Below are positions 1 through 7,384 of a stretch of DNA of 18,687 nucleotides, piece after piece. Source of the stretch: Desulfotignum sp. (GTDB lineage Bacteria; Desulfobacterota; Desulfobacteria; Desulfobacterales; Desulfobacteraceae); assembly GCA_021737445.1 (NCBI GenBank), contig JAIPDY010000043.1, forward strand, positions 1 through 18,687, written 5' to 3'. A program made the translations under genes and the position numbers. The notes beneath the pieces are model-generated. The model was not told where the DNA came from. It searched no databases and saw only the letters and a list, made by a program, of their open reading frames with translations. Numbering within the stretch: the first letter of the stretch is position 1; every line of letters starts with the position of its first letter.

Positions 1-568
1 CCTTATCACGCTCATACACTTTTCCGGCCAGCGTGATCCGTGAGATGATCTCTTTTTTCTTGTTAATCTGGGTCCGCAGTTTTTCAAGCTGATCAATCCA
101 TGTCAAAGACAGGGCAGGCAGGTTGAAAAACCGCAAAGACAGGGCCGTGGGCGGCATGTCAATCACCAGGTAATCATAGTGGGCATACCGGGTCAAAAGG
201 TCTGTGAAAGCGGTTACCAGGGCATATTCTTCCATGCCCGGTGAAAATTTTAAAATATCAAAATAATGCTCCAGGTTGAATGCTGTCAGATAGGCATAAC
301 TGGCTTTGACATTTCTGGCGGTTTGGGCCAGATACCGTTTGATCTGTTTATCTGTGTCGACCTGGAGCACATCAAGGCAGGGGCCCATGCTGCAGGCTTT
401 GTCAGAAAAAAGGGTTTCAAAAATATCTGCCTGGTTGTGGGCATCATCAAAAGACGCCAGGAGCACTTTTTTATTTTTCTCTTTCAATACCAGGGAAATC
501 AGGGCAGATGCCGTGGATTTGCCGGTACCGCCTTTGCCCAGAAAAAACAGGGTGCTAAGATCTTTCAT
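1..568 (-). CDS. ArsA-family ATPase (partial, N-terminal 189 residues)
   Basis: The reading frame starts at ATG 568-566 and runs without a stop past the left edge, so only the N-terminal part is present. Residues 11-19 (GKGGTGKST) form a deviant Walker A loop of the ArsA/MinD/Get3 class, with the signature lysine K12. A Walker B/switch region VIDMPPTALSLRFFNLP lies near residues 135-151 and resembles the D-x-P-T-G-x-x-L-R switch of ArsA, with Ala where Gly is usual. The family couples ATP-driven dimer changes to anion (arsenite) export or to handling of membrane-protein or metal cargo. No arsenic genes are nearby, so an arsenite role is not supported. It starts 5 bases after the preceding 103-residue gene and has no strong ribosome-binding site, which suggests translational coupling. 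The substrate is unknown. Confidence 0.85.
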   Translation of the reverse strand, partial: MKDLSTLFFLGKGGTGKSTASALISLVLKEKNKKVLLASFDDAHNQADIFETLFSDKACSMGPCLDVLQVDTDKQIKRYLAQTARNVKASYAYLTAFNLEHYFDILKFSPGMEEYALVTAFTDLLTRYAHYDYLVIDMPPTALSLRFFNLPALSLTWIDQLEKLRTQINKKKEIISRITLAGKVYERDK

Positions 569-573
569 GGGTC

Positions 574-885
574 TTATGAGATATCAAACACGGAAAACAA
601 CCTGGACAACGGTTCGTTTGACGTGTTCATCCTTTCAAGCAAAAGCTGTAGATCCTTTTCCATCAATGGCAGAAGATCCATACTGAGGTGTGCCGGCGGA
701 GAGGGCATGCCGATAAACGACCCCTGGACCAGCAGGGCAAAAATATACTCAAGCTCCTGGCATTCCGCTTCAATGCTATTGACCGCCTTGTTCCGGGCCA
801 CCTCATCTGCTGCCTGCCACAAGCCGGCAACCTGTTTTTTAACCCTGCTAAAAATCTGCCGAAAATCTGTGTACTGACTGTTCAT
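574..885 (-). CDS. Small protein of unknown function, 103 residues
   Basis: I do not recognise a family. The protein is soluble, mostly helical in appearance, acidic towards the C-terminus and without membrane segments or metal motifs. Its ATG overlaps the stop of the upstream membrane-protein gene in an ATGA arrangement (882-885), and its stop lies 5 bases before the ArsA-type ATPase. This packing supports it as a real gene translated with its neighbours. Possible roles, such as a partner or adaptor of the ATPase, are inference from position only. Confidence 0.7.
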   Translation of the reverse strand: MNSQYTDFRQIFSRVKKQVAGLWQAADEVARNKAVNSIEAECQELEYIFALLVQGSFIGMPSPPAHLSMDLLPLMEKDLQLLLERMNTSNEPLSRLFSVFDIS

Positions 886-1313
886 GTCACCCTGAATATT
901 TTTTTGTCAAAGCCAATGCGCTTTTGTGATGGATAGTAATAATACAGCGCATACAACCCCATTAAAACGATGGCAGCTGCATAGAATCTGGGAAAATCAC
1001 AAAAAACCGCCACAAACGCCAGATACGGGGTCATCTGGGAGATCCACAGAAGCCGGCGCTGAAAAGCCAGAAAATCAACCGCCGGAACCGCCTGCTGCTT
1101 TCTGACGGAATGGGCAAACAAGGTCCGCAAAAAAAGCGGGCCGGCAATGGCGGTAATGGCTGACACAACAAAAACTGCTGCCGGAAGCATTGCAGGTAAG
1201 CTAAAACCGCCCGGAGCAATCAGGTGCAGCGATTTTGCCGTGCCCAGAATCAGCAACAGGCCCAGGGCCGGCAACACCATTATACCATATTGTTTTTGAA
1301 GTGTTTTGTGCAT
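882..1313 (-). CDS. Small integral membrane protein, 143 residues
   Basis: Four hydrophobic stretches are visible (about residues 10-27, 38-62, 90-107 and 109-128), so this is a four-helix inner-membrane protein. A basic loop (HSVRKQQ) lies between helices 2 and 3 and the C-terminus is basic (PSQKRIGFDKK). I do not recognise a family. The gene begins 64 bases after cstA on the same strand and its stop overlaps the start of the next gene by 4 bases, so it probably belongs to the cstA transcript. A role as a small partner of the transporter or of the downstream ATPase is only a guess from gene order. Confidence 0.75.
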   Translation of the reverse strand: MHKTLQKQYGIMVLPALGLLLILGTAKSLHLIAPGGFSLPAMLPAAVFVVSAITAIAGPLFLRTLFAHSVRKQQAVPAVDFLAFQRRLLWISQMTPYLAFVAVFCDFPRFYAAAIVLMGLYALYYYYPSQKRIGFDKKIFRVT

Positions 1314-1325
1314 ATTGTGTCAGGA

Positions 1326-1363
1326 TCGGGACCAGGCCTGCCAAGCAGCAGACCTGATCCCGA
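1326..1363 (-). other. Stem-loop between cstA and the small membrane-protein gene
   Basis: TCGGGA (1326-1331) pairs with TCCCGA (1358-1363). After one mismatch, CAGG (1333-1336) pairs with CCTG (1353-1356), and a smaller CTGC/GCAG stem fits in the loop. No T-run follows on the transcribed strand, so it is not a classical terminator. It may mark a processing site or an mRNA-stabilising hairpin that lowers expression of the downstream genes relative to cstA. Confidence 0.5.
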
Positions 1364-1377
1364 AAATAGTTGATATA

Positions 1378-3114
1378 TTATCTGTTTTCCGAGGCGATCC
1401 GGTTTTCCGGAGTTATATTGATAAACCGCAGGAACCCTTCTACCGTGATCCAGACAGCCAGTATCAGGATAATGGCATTGATCACCTGAAGCAACGTGTT
1501 GTGTGCCGTACCAAAACTGCCCTGGTTCAGGATCAGTGCCCAGATGGTCATCACCATCATGAACAGGGCAGGGATGCCTGATATCATCCATTTAACCCCG
1601 CCCTTGTCTTTAAGATATACCGTAATGATGATCAGGGCCAGGCCGGCCAGGGTCTGGTTTACCGCACCAAACAGGGGCCACAGCTTCAGGGCACCGTTTC
1701 CGCTGGGGCCGCTTGCAAAAGCCAGAAGCAATGCCGTTCCCACAGCTAAAAAGGTGGTGATATATTTGCCTGTCAACGCGGTGAGCTTCACACTGTCAAA
1801 CAGTTCAGACAAAATATACCGCTGGATCCGGGTGGCGGTGTCCAGGGTGGTGCCGGCAAAGGATGCCACAAACACCCCCATGATAACAACAGCGATGCTG
1901 GCTGGTATGCCAAAAGAGGCGAGCATGTTGGCGGAGCCATCCACAAACGCCGCCACTTTTGATCCCAGGCCTGCCGCAGCTGCCCAGGAAGAGTAATGGG
2001 TTGTCCAGGCAGCTACCCCCATCAGGGTTTCACCGGATTTGGTCACATACCCCATGCCGATACCCGCGGACACAGCAACAATAACCAATGTGGCAAGGGC
2101 GCCTTCCATGAGCATGGAGCCATATCCCACAAAGAGCGAATCGGTTTCATACCGGACCTGTTTGGCAGAGGTCCCTGAAGACACAAGGGAATGAAACCCT
2201 GAAATGGCTCCGCAGGCAATGGTGATAAACAAAAAAGGCCACATGGGCGGGGCTTCGGCCGGGGACATCTGGACTGCCGGCGCCACGATTGACAGGTTTG
2301 AAAAAAAAGCGGAAACAAACACCCCGATAACCAGCAGCACCATCACGATCAAGAGCTGATGGGAATTGATAAAATCCCTGGGCTGCAATAAGGTGGTGAC
2401 AGGCAGGGTGGAGGCGATAAACGCATAGATCAACAACAAAATTGTCCATACACCTGTGGGGGGGATCCCCGCAATGGTCGGCATTTTGATGGGCAGAACC
2501 GCACCTATGAACACGGTGATATACATGAGCACCACGGCAATTATGGACCAGGTGATGATGCTTTTGCCCTGCTTGTAAATGGCATGCCCCAGATAAAGGG
2601 CAATGGCAACCTCACACCACACAGGCAGAACAGATGTGGGATACATGGCAAAAACCACGGCGATCACCAGGCCGAATATGGCAATCACAATCCACAGTTC
2701 CAGAAAGACAATCAAAAAAAAGAAAAACCGGGTGCGGTTGTTTACATATTTTGATGTGTAATCTGCAATGGATTTTCCCTGGTTTCTCATGGAAATAATC
2801 AGGGCACCGAAATCATGCACCGCACCCATGAAAATGCTGCCGAAAAACACCCAGATAATGGCCGGCACCCATCCCCAGATAATGGCGATGGCCGGTCCCA
2901 CAATAGGGCCGGTTCCGGCAATGGAGGTAAAATGATGCCCGAAGATCACCTCTTTTTTGGTGGGAACATAATCCACACCATCTTCCTGAACAACAGAAGG
3001 CACCTCTGCTTCATGGGCCAGCTTGAAAATTTTCTTTCCTATGAACCGGCCATACACATTGTACATTAAAATATACCCGATAAAGGAAATCACCATGATT
3101 AATAATGCATCCAT
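1378..3114 (-). CDS. cstA: CstA-family carbon starvation/peptide or pyruvate transporter
   Basis: The 578-residue polytopic membrane protein has the CstA hallmarks: an N-terminal helix followed by YNVYGRFIGKKIF, the conserved HHFTSIAGTGPIVGPAIA stretch near residues 60-77, SIFMGAVHDFGAL, SGTSAKQVRYETD, FAGTTLDTATRIQRYI and LFGAVNQTLAGLA. CstA and the related BtsT import peptides or pyruvate under nutrient limitation in enteric bacteria. This protein is shorter than E. coli CstA (about 700 residues) and matches the short form found in many anaerobes. The start at 3114 is preceded by a strong AAGGAGG ribosome-binding site. A sigma-54-type promoter lies about 105 bases upstream of the start codon. 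The exact substrate cannot be read from the sequence; pyruvate would fit an organism whose pyruvate:ferredoxin oxidoreductase gene lies elsewhere in the window. Confidence 0.95.
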   Translation of the reverse strand: MDALLIMVISFIGYILMYNVYGRFIGKKIFKLAHEAEVPSVVQEDGVDYVPTKKEVIFGHHFTSIAGTGPIVGPAIAIIWGWVPAIIWVFFGSIFMGAVHDFGALIISMRNQGKSIADYTSKYVNNRTRFFFFLIVFLELWIVIAIFGLVIAVVFAMYPTSVLPVWCEVAIALYLGHAIYKQGKSIITWSIIAVVLMYITVFIGAVLPIKMPTIAGIPPTGVWTILLLIYAFIASTLPVTTLLQPRDFINSHQLLIVMVLLVIGVFVSAFFSNLSIVAPAVQMSPAEAPPMWPFLFITIACGAISGFHSLVSSGTSAKQVRYETDSLFVGYGSMLMEGALATLVIVAVSAGIGMGYVTKSGETLMGVAAWTTHYSSWAAAAGLGSKVAAFVDGSANMLASFGIPASIAVVIMGVFVASFAGTTLDTATRIQRYILSELFDSVKLTALTGKYITTFLAVGTALLLAFASGPSGNGALKLWPLFGAVNQTLAGLALIIITVYLKDKGGVKWMISGIPALFMMVMTIWALILNQGSFGTAHNTLLQVINAIILILAVWITVEGFLRFINITPENRIASENR

Positions 3115-3166
3115 TTTCTCTCTCCTCCTTGTGGCTGTGAGATGAAACAGTTAATATGAATCACGT

Positions 3167-3194
3167 CAAAAGCGTTCAACCTTGCCCGCTTTTG
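3167..3194 (-). other. Stem-loop in the cstA leader
   Basis: CAAAAGCG (3167-3174) and CGCTTTTG (3187-3194) form a perfect 8-bp stem with a 12-base loop. If transcription starts near 3209 from the sigma-54-type promoter, this hairpin lies in the 5' leader of cstA, ahead of the ribosome-binding site. It could affect mRNA stability or act as a binding site; there is no U-run for termination. Confidence 0.35.
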
Positions 3195-3219
3195 TCTGGT
3201 AAACCCTTCCTTAAATTAC

Positions 3220-3235
3220 AGCAAAATAGATGCCA
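3220..3235 (-). promoter_or_regulatory. Sigma-54-type promoter for cstA
   Basis: Read on the minus strand the site is TGGCATC-TATT-TTGCT, against a consensus of TGGCACG-N4-TTGCW. The invariant GG (-24) and GC (-12) are separated by exactly 10 bases. The predicted start near 3209 gives a leader of about 95 bases. Sigma-54 promoters need an enhancer-binding activator; none is encoded in the window. Confidence 0.6.
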
Positions 3236-3333
3236 CACTGCATCCTGGGCTAAAATGGCCTTTATTACCCCTACATATGCCCATGATATAAAAAAGTAAA
3301 CCCCAAAAAGACACAAACCTGCATCCAATCAAA

Positions 3334-3352
3334 GCAAAAACGCGACTTTTGC
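3334..3352. promoter_or_regulatory. Inverted repeat, possible activator site upstream of cstA
   Basis: GCAAAA (3334-3339) and TTTTGC (3347-3352) flank a 7-base centre. The repeat lies about 100-115 bases upstream of the sigma-54-type -24 element, a usual distance for an enhancer-binding protein. It also lies just upstream of the -35 box for the divergent transporter, so it could serve either promoter. The assignment rests on position and symmetry only. Confidence 0.3.
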
Positions 3353-3361
3353 GCCCGGACG

Positions 3362-3390
3362 TTGACGACCTGTATTAAATGCACTATAGA
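3362..3390 (+). promoter_or_regulatory. Sigma-70 promoter for the CNT transporter gene
   Basis: TTGACG (3362-3367) and TATAGA (3385-3390) are separated by 17 bases. The predicted start near 3397 lies after the in-frame TTG at 3393, which supports translation from the ATG at 3441 with a leader of about 44 bases. Confidence 0.6.
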
Positions 3391-3440
3391 GCTTGTTGAC
3401 AGGCACAGTTGATAATAAACCCAATGGAGCCGAAAAAAAC

Positions 3441-4685
3441 ATGATGATTTTTCAGGGAATGGCCGGCTTGACAGTCTTTGTGGGGCTGGCCTGGATGTTC
3501 AGTGAAAACCGGGGTCAGGTAAAAATCAAAACCATTGCCATGGGCCTGGGCCTGCAATTGCTGCTGGCCCTTGCGTTTCTCAAGATCCCGCTGCTGGGCC
3601 ACGGGTTTGCACTGTTGAACCAGGTGGTCCTGGCCCTTGAACAGGCCACCCGGGCAGGCACATCCATGGTGTTCGGATACCTGGGGGGCGGCCCTTTGCC
3701 TTTTGAGGAAAAATTTGACGGGGCATCATTTATCCTGGCGTTTCAGGCGTTGCCGCTGGTGCTGCTCATGAGTGCGCTGTCTTCGCTGCTGTTTTACTGG
3801 CGGGTCCTGCCCTGGGTGGTCCAAAAATTTTCCCGGGTACTTGAGCGGCTTTTCGGTCTGGGCGGGGCTGAAGGACTGGGGGTTTCCGCCAATATTTTTG
3901 TGGGCATGGTGGAATCGCCTCTGTTTATTCGGCCCTATGTCGGATCTTTAACCCGCAGCGAACTGTTTGCCCTGATGACATCCGGCATGGCCACCATCGC
4001 CGGCACCATGATGGTGCTGTATGCCAATATCCTGGGAGACATCATACCGAATGTTTTAGGCCACATCCTGGCTGCATCCATTATCAGTGCTCCGGCAGCC
4101 ATTACCGTGGCCAAGATCATGATTCCGGAAACAAAAACGGTCACCTCCGGGGAGCTGACATCCCCCGATCCTGCCACCAGCGCCATGGATGCGGTAACCA
4201 GAGGCACCATTCAGGGCGTGGAGCTGCTCATCAATATCATTGCCATGCTCATCGTGCTGGTGGCCCTGGTTCACCTGGCGGATATCCTGCTCAAAATTCT
4301 GCCGGATGCCGGCCAGGAGCCTTTGACCCTCCAAAGAATTTTTGGCTGGGTCATGGCGCCTGTGGTCTGGCTCATGGGCATTCCCTGGGCTGAAGCCGGC
4401 ACTGCCGGGGGGCTGATGGGAACCAAAACCATTATCAACGAATTTGTGGCCTACCTGAACCTGGCCGGCCTTCCCAACGAGAGCCTGAGGCCGGACAGCC
4501 GCCTGATCATGCTCTATGCCATGTGCGGATTTGCCAACCCCGGCAGCCTGGGCATCATGATCGGGGGACTGGGTACGATGGCTCCAGACCGCCGGGGTGA
4601 GATCGTGTCACTGGGGATCCGGTCCATTGTTGCCGGCACCATTGCCACCTGCATGACCGGCGCCATTGTGGGATTAATCAGCTGA
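3441..4685 (+). CDS. NupC/CNT-family concentrative nucleoside transporter
   Basis: This 414-residue inner-membrane protein belongs to the concentrative nucleoside transporters, which import nucleosides with H+ or Na+. Visible family motifs are GMVES-PLFIRPY (155-166, at the GQTE site of other members), PWAEA (315-319, with the conserved Glu E318), NEFVAYL (333-339) and CGFANPGS (362-369, with the Asn and Ser that contact ribose in characterised members). About ten hydrophobic segments are present. In the GQTE motif, Gln and Thr are replaced by Met and Val, so substrate preference may differ from E. coli NupC. ATG 3441 is chosen over an upstream in-frame TTG (3393), because the promoter's predicted start lies beyond that TTG and a GGAG lies at 3426-3429. 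The gene end overlaps the convergent panE-like gene by 12 bases. Confidence 0.9.
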   Translation: MMIFQGMAGLTVFVGLAWMFSENRGQVKIKTIAMGLGLQLLLALAFLKIPLLGHGFALLNQVVLALEQATRAGTSMVFGYLGGGPLPFEEKFDGASFILAFQALPLVLLMSALSSLLFYWRVLPWVVQKFSRVLERLFGLGGAEGLGVSANIFVGMVESPLFIRPYVGSLTRSELFALMTSGMATIAGTMMVLYANILGDIIPNVLGHILAASIISAPAAITVAKIMIPETKTVTSGELTSPDPATSAMDAVTRGTIQGVELLINIIAMLIVLVALVHLADILLKILPDAGQEPLTLQRIFGWVMAPVVWLMGIPWAEAGTAGGLMGTKTIINEFVAYLNLAGLPNESLRPDSRLIMLYAMCGFANPGSLGIMIGGLGTMAPDRRGEIVSLGIRSIVAGTIATCMTGAIVGLIS

Positions 4686-5627
4686 CAGTCTGTTCTGAAT
4701 GGCTGAATAAACCGACCGGGTGACCGGGGTCGGAATGCCCAGTGCCACACCCTGTCTGAGAATCGTGCCGCCGAAAAGATCCCCTTCATTCACCCGGCCC
4801 TTGGATTCCACATCCCGTTGATAGGATGTTTTTGTATCACGGGGAAACTGGGCTGCTCTGGCCAGTTGTTCGTTGATGATATGCTCCGGCAGCTTAACCC
4901 CTTTGGCTGTTGCAATGGCGTATATTTCCTGCATGATTTTACGGGCTGTCTGTGCTGCATCCGGATCTGCTGCCACCTGGCTGATGGTCTTATTGAAAAA
5001 TACCGTTGCCAGGGCAAAGGATGCGATAAACAGGTATTTGGCCCATATAGCCGGGCCGGGATCCGGGCGCCATTGAAAATTGATCTGCATGGCATCCAGA
5101 AAATCGGTGATATTTTTCGGATCTATCCCCACATGCTGCGGATCCGGCCCAAGTAAAATTTTGCCGTCCCCGCCACTCTGGCAGATAACACCTGGTGCCT
5201 GAATATGTGTGCCGACATACACACAGGCCGGCAGTACAATACCGGTGGTCAGATTTTTCCTGATCCGCTCATAAATATCAGCCCCGTTCAACAACGGCAG
5301 TATAATGGTTTTTTTGTGAACCTTTGGCGCAATCGCTTTTACGGCTCCGTCCAGATCATAGCTTTTCACGCAGACAAAAATCATGTCCGGATCAGGCAGT
5401 TCATCCATATTGTCTGTAGCTGCCGCCGGCATCCCTGTAATGGTTTTTCGCTGTGTAATCACTGTAATACCGTTTTGCCTGATCGCCTTTAGATGGTCTC
5501 CCCTGGCCACAAAAAAACATGCATGATCCAGTGTGTTGTCATGATTGAGTGCATGGGCGATTTTACCGCCAAAAAATCCGCCTATACCGCCAACCCCATA
5601 GATGCAGATGGTACGTGTTTTGTTCAT
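4674..5627 (-). CDS. PanE/ApbA-family 2-dehydropantoate 2-reductase-like protein
   Basis: The 317-residue protein has an N-terminal NADPH-binding Rossmann motif, GVGGIGG (11-17). It has the catalytic set of ketopantoate reductases: Asn114 in LLNGADIYE, Lys197 in IWAKYLF, and Glu281 in RVNEGDLFGG. The family reduces 2-dehydropantoate to pantoate for coenzyme A synthesis, but many paralogues reduce other 2-oxo acids. Its ATG overlaps the stop of the GMC oxidoreductase gene by 4 bases (ATGA), so it is the last gene of the cluster and probably translationally coupled. Nothing in its surroundings is a pantothenate gene (panB, panC), so a role outside CoA synthesis is possible and the symbol panE is not assigned. 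Confidence 0.85.
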   Translation of the reverse strand: MNKTRTICIYGVGGIGGFFGGKIAHALNHDNTLDHACFFVARGDHLKAIRQNGITVITQRKTITGMPAAATDNMDELPDPDMIFVCVKSYDLDGAVKAIAPKVHKKTIILPLLNGADIYERIRKNLTTGIVLPACVYVGTHIQAPGVICQSGGDGKILLGPDPQHVGIDPKNITDFLDAMQINFQWRPDPGPAIWAKYLFIASFALATVFFNKTISQVAADPDAAQTARKIMQEIYAIATAKGVKLPEHIINEQLARAAQFPRDTKTSYQRDVESKGRVNEGDLFGGTILRQGVALGIPTPVTRSVYSAIQNRLSAD

Positions 5628-7357
5628 GTCTGGTTCTCCGCAAAATCGATGTTCATGTTCACAATATCTTCACCCCATGCACAGGCACTGTCTGTCTGGG
5701 TATCTGAACGTATCAGAAGGTCCGTGACCCCCCAGTTTTTTTCCGCCTGCAGATACTGCATCTTTCCGGACCCTTTCACCGGTATGAAGGACATGGCCCT
5801 TTCTGACAGTGCGGTAATGGACAGGGCCGGGTTTACCCCTAAGTTGGCCGGGATCATGGAGCCGTCCGCCACGATCATGTTCCGGTATCCTCTCACACGG
5901 TTTTTGTCATCGATCACGCCTTTTTCAGAGTCTTCATGGGCACTGCAGCCCCCCATGATATGGGCGGTAATCGGTGCATTCATATATACTTCGGAAACAA
6001 TGCTGGTGGGTATTCCGTCCATATGTTTTGCCAGCCTGCGGGCAAATTCATTGGCAATGGGAATGTACACCGGATTTTTTTTATCACTGGCCTGTTTTGA
6101 TCCCAAAGACTTGACAAACGGCCATAACCACCGGTGTTTCCTTGACACATTCAGGTAGTTGTCATGGGTCTGCATCACCAGGATAATCACGCTTTGCCGG
6201 GCAAATCCGATGGGGTTCAATATGCGCAGAAAATGCACCGAATGCCTGGTAATATTGGCGATATACCGAAATATCCGGGGTATCCTCCCTCCGCCATCCG
6301 TGAGCAGTACGGGCAGCAGGCCCATAAAATCATTGCCCTTTGCATACCTGACCGGCTCCATGTGGGTATTGTCATCCGGGTGCACACTGGATGTGATGGC
6401 CACACCTTTTGAAAAATCCACATTTTCTAAAAAGGTCCTGGCACTCAGAATCGCTTCGCTGTTTGTCCGAACCCGCTTTCCCAGATCATCAGACAGTTTC
6501 GGCAACCGGTCTTGTTCCTTCATTTTCAAAAGCAGAGAAAGGGTTCCCAGTACTCCGGCTGACAAAACCACCCCTTTTGCACAAAAAACGGTTTTCCGGC
6601 CCGATACGCCAGTGGTCCTGGCAGAGGTGACCGCGTATCCGTCAGACCCGTCCGCTGACAGCGGGCGGATATCGATCACCCTGTTTTCAGGAATAATCCG
6701 GGTGCCGAATTTTTTTGCAAAATACAGATAATTTTTGTCCAGGGTGTTTTTGGCATCTTTCCGACACCCGGTCATGCATGCACCGCAGAGTTCACACCCA
6801 ATCCTGTCCGGTCCCTGGCCAAAAAAATAGGGATCTTCTGCTTTTTTGCCCTGTTCGCCAAAATACACACCCACACAGGTTTTATGAAACGTGTGTTCCC
6901 GGCCGAAATCCGCAGCAGTTTTACGCATCAAATGATCTGCGTCACCGATATAGGGGTTTTCAACTGCTCCCAGCATTTTTTTTGCCATCTCATAATAGGG
7001 CACAAGCGCATCTTTTCCCCCCATCCGTTTGACCACCTCATTTTCAAAAAATTGATCCGGCGGGACATACAGCGTGTTTGCATAGTTCAGGCTGCCCCCG
7101 CCCACCCCGGCACCGCTCAATATGAAAATATCATCGAGCAGGTTCATCCGCTGGATACCATATAAAAAGATTTTCGGCATCCACAGAAATTTGCGCAGAT
7201 TCCAGTTTACCCTGGCAAAATCATCGTTTTTCCACTGTTTTCCCGCTTCGATGACCCCTACCCTGTAGCCTTTCTGGGAAAGCCGCATGGCAGACACGCT
7301 GCCGCCGAAACCGGAACCTATGACAAGATAGTCAAAATCAAACTGCCGACCGGTCAT
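5624..7357 (-). CDS. GMC-family FAD-dependent oxidoreductase, ChoD (cholesterol oxidase)-like
   Basis: The 577-residue flavoprotein has an N-terminal FAD-binding GSGFGG (14-19), a second GMC signature GAGVGGGSLNYAN (82-94), and the C-terminal GMC pair His466 (in ITAHIMGG) and Asn509 (in NLGVNPALS). Length and many blocks (RKFLW, YGIQRM, NTLYVPP, AKNTL-KNYL, VAITSS-HP) match mycobacterial ChoD as I remember it. Cysteines 188, 191, 194 and 198 are spaced CxxCxxCxxxC, a pattern that could bind an iron-sulfur cluster; ChoD relatives share it. The protein has no signal peptide. The start at 7357 has a CAGGAG ribosome-binding site. In an anaerobe it is more likely a dehydrogenase passing electrons to another carrier than an oxidase. 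A sterol substrate is not shown. Confidence 0.9.
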   Translation of the reverse strand: MTGRQFDFDYLVIGSGFGGSVSAMRLSQKGYRVGVIEAGKQWKNDDFARVNWNLRKFLWMPKIFLYGIQRMNLLDDIFILSGAGVGGGSLNYANTLYVPPDQFFENEVVKRMGGKDALVPYYEMAKKMLGAVENPYIGDADHLMRKTAADFGREHTFHKTCVGVYFGEQGKKAEDPYFFGQGPDRIGCELCGACMTGCRKDAKNTLDKNYLYFAKKFGTRIIPENRVIDIRPLSADGSDGYAVTSARTTGVSGRKTVFCAKGVVLSAGVLGTLSLLLKMKEQDRLPKLSDDLGKRVRTNSEAILSARTFLENVDFSKGVAITSSVHPDDNTHMEPVRYAKGNDFMGLLPVLLTDGGGRIPRIFRYIANITRHSVHFLRILNPIGFARQSVIILVMQTHDNYLNVSRKHRWLWPFVKSLGSKQASDKKNPVYIPIANEFARRLAKHMDGIPTSIVSEVYMNAPITAHIMGGCSAHEDSEKGVIDDKNRVRGYRNMIVADGSMIPANLGVNPALSITALSERAMSFIPVKGSGKMQYLQAEKNWGVTDLLIRSDTQTDSACAWGEDIVNMNIDFAENQT

Positions 7358-7384
7358 CTGAAACTCCTGTTCAATTTGTGTTCA

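Larger units (their letters stand above)
3115..3440. other. Divergent intergenic control region between cstA and the CNT transporter gene
   Basis: This 326-base region holds no convincing gene. Reading from cstA outward, it contains a stem-loop in the presumed cstA leader, a sigma-54-type promoter for cstA, a 19-base inverted repeat about 100 bases further upstream, and a sigma-70 promoter for the plus-strand transporter. The promoters point away from each other. Confidence 0.7.

Noticed and set aside
3393..3440. Extended N-terminus of the CNT transporter from TTG 3393
   Set aside because: The predicted transcription start near 3397 would fall after this codon, and the added residues (LTGTVDNKPNGAEKN) do not fit the family's N-terminus.
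4818..5492. Plus-strand frames opposite the panE-like gene
   Set aside because: They are cysteine-rich shadows of the real gene with no start signals.
5493..6731. Plus-strand open frames of 221 and 190 codons opposite the GMC gene
   Set aside because: They mirror the coding frame of the flavoenzyme, have implausible composition and no ribosome-binding sites.
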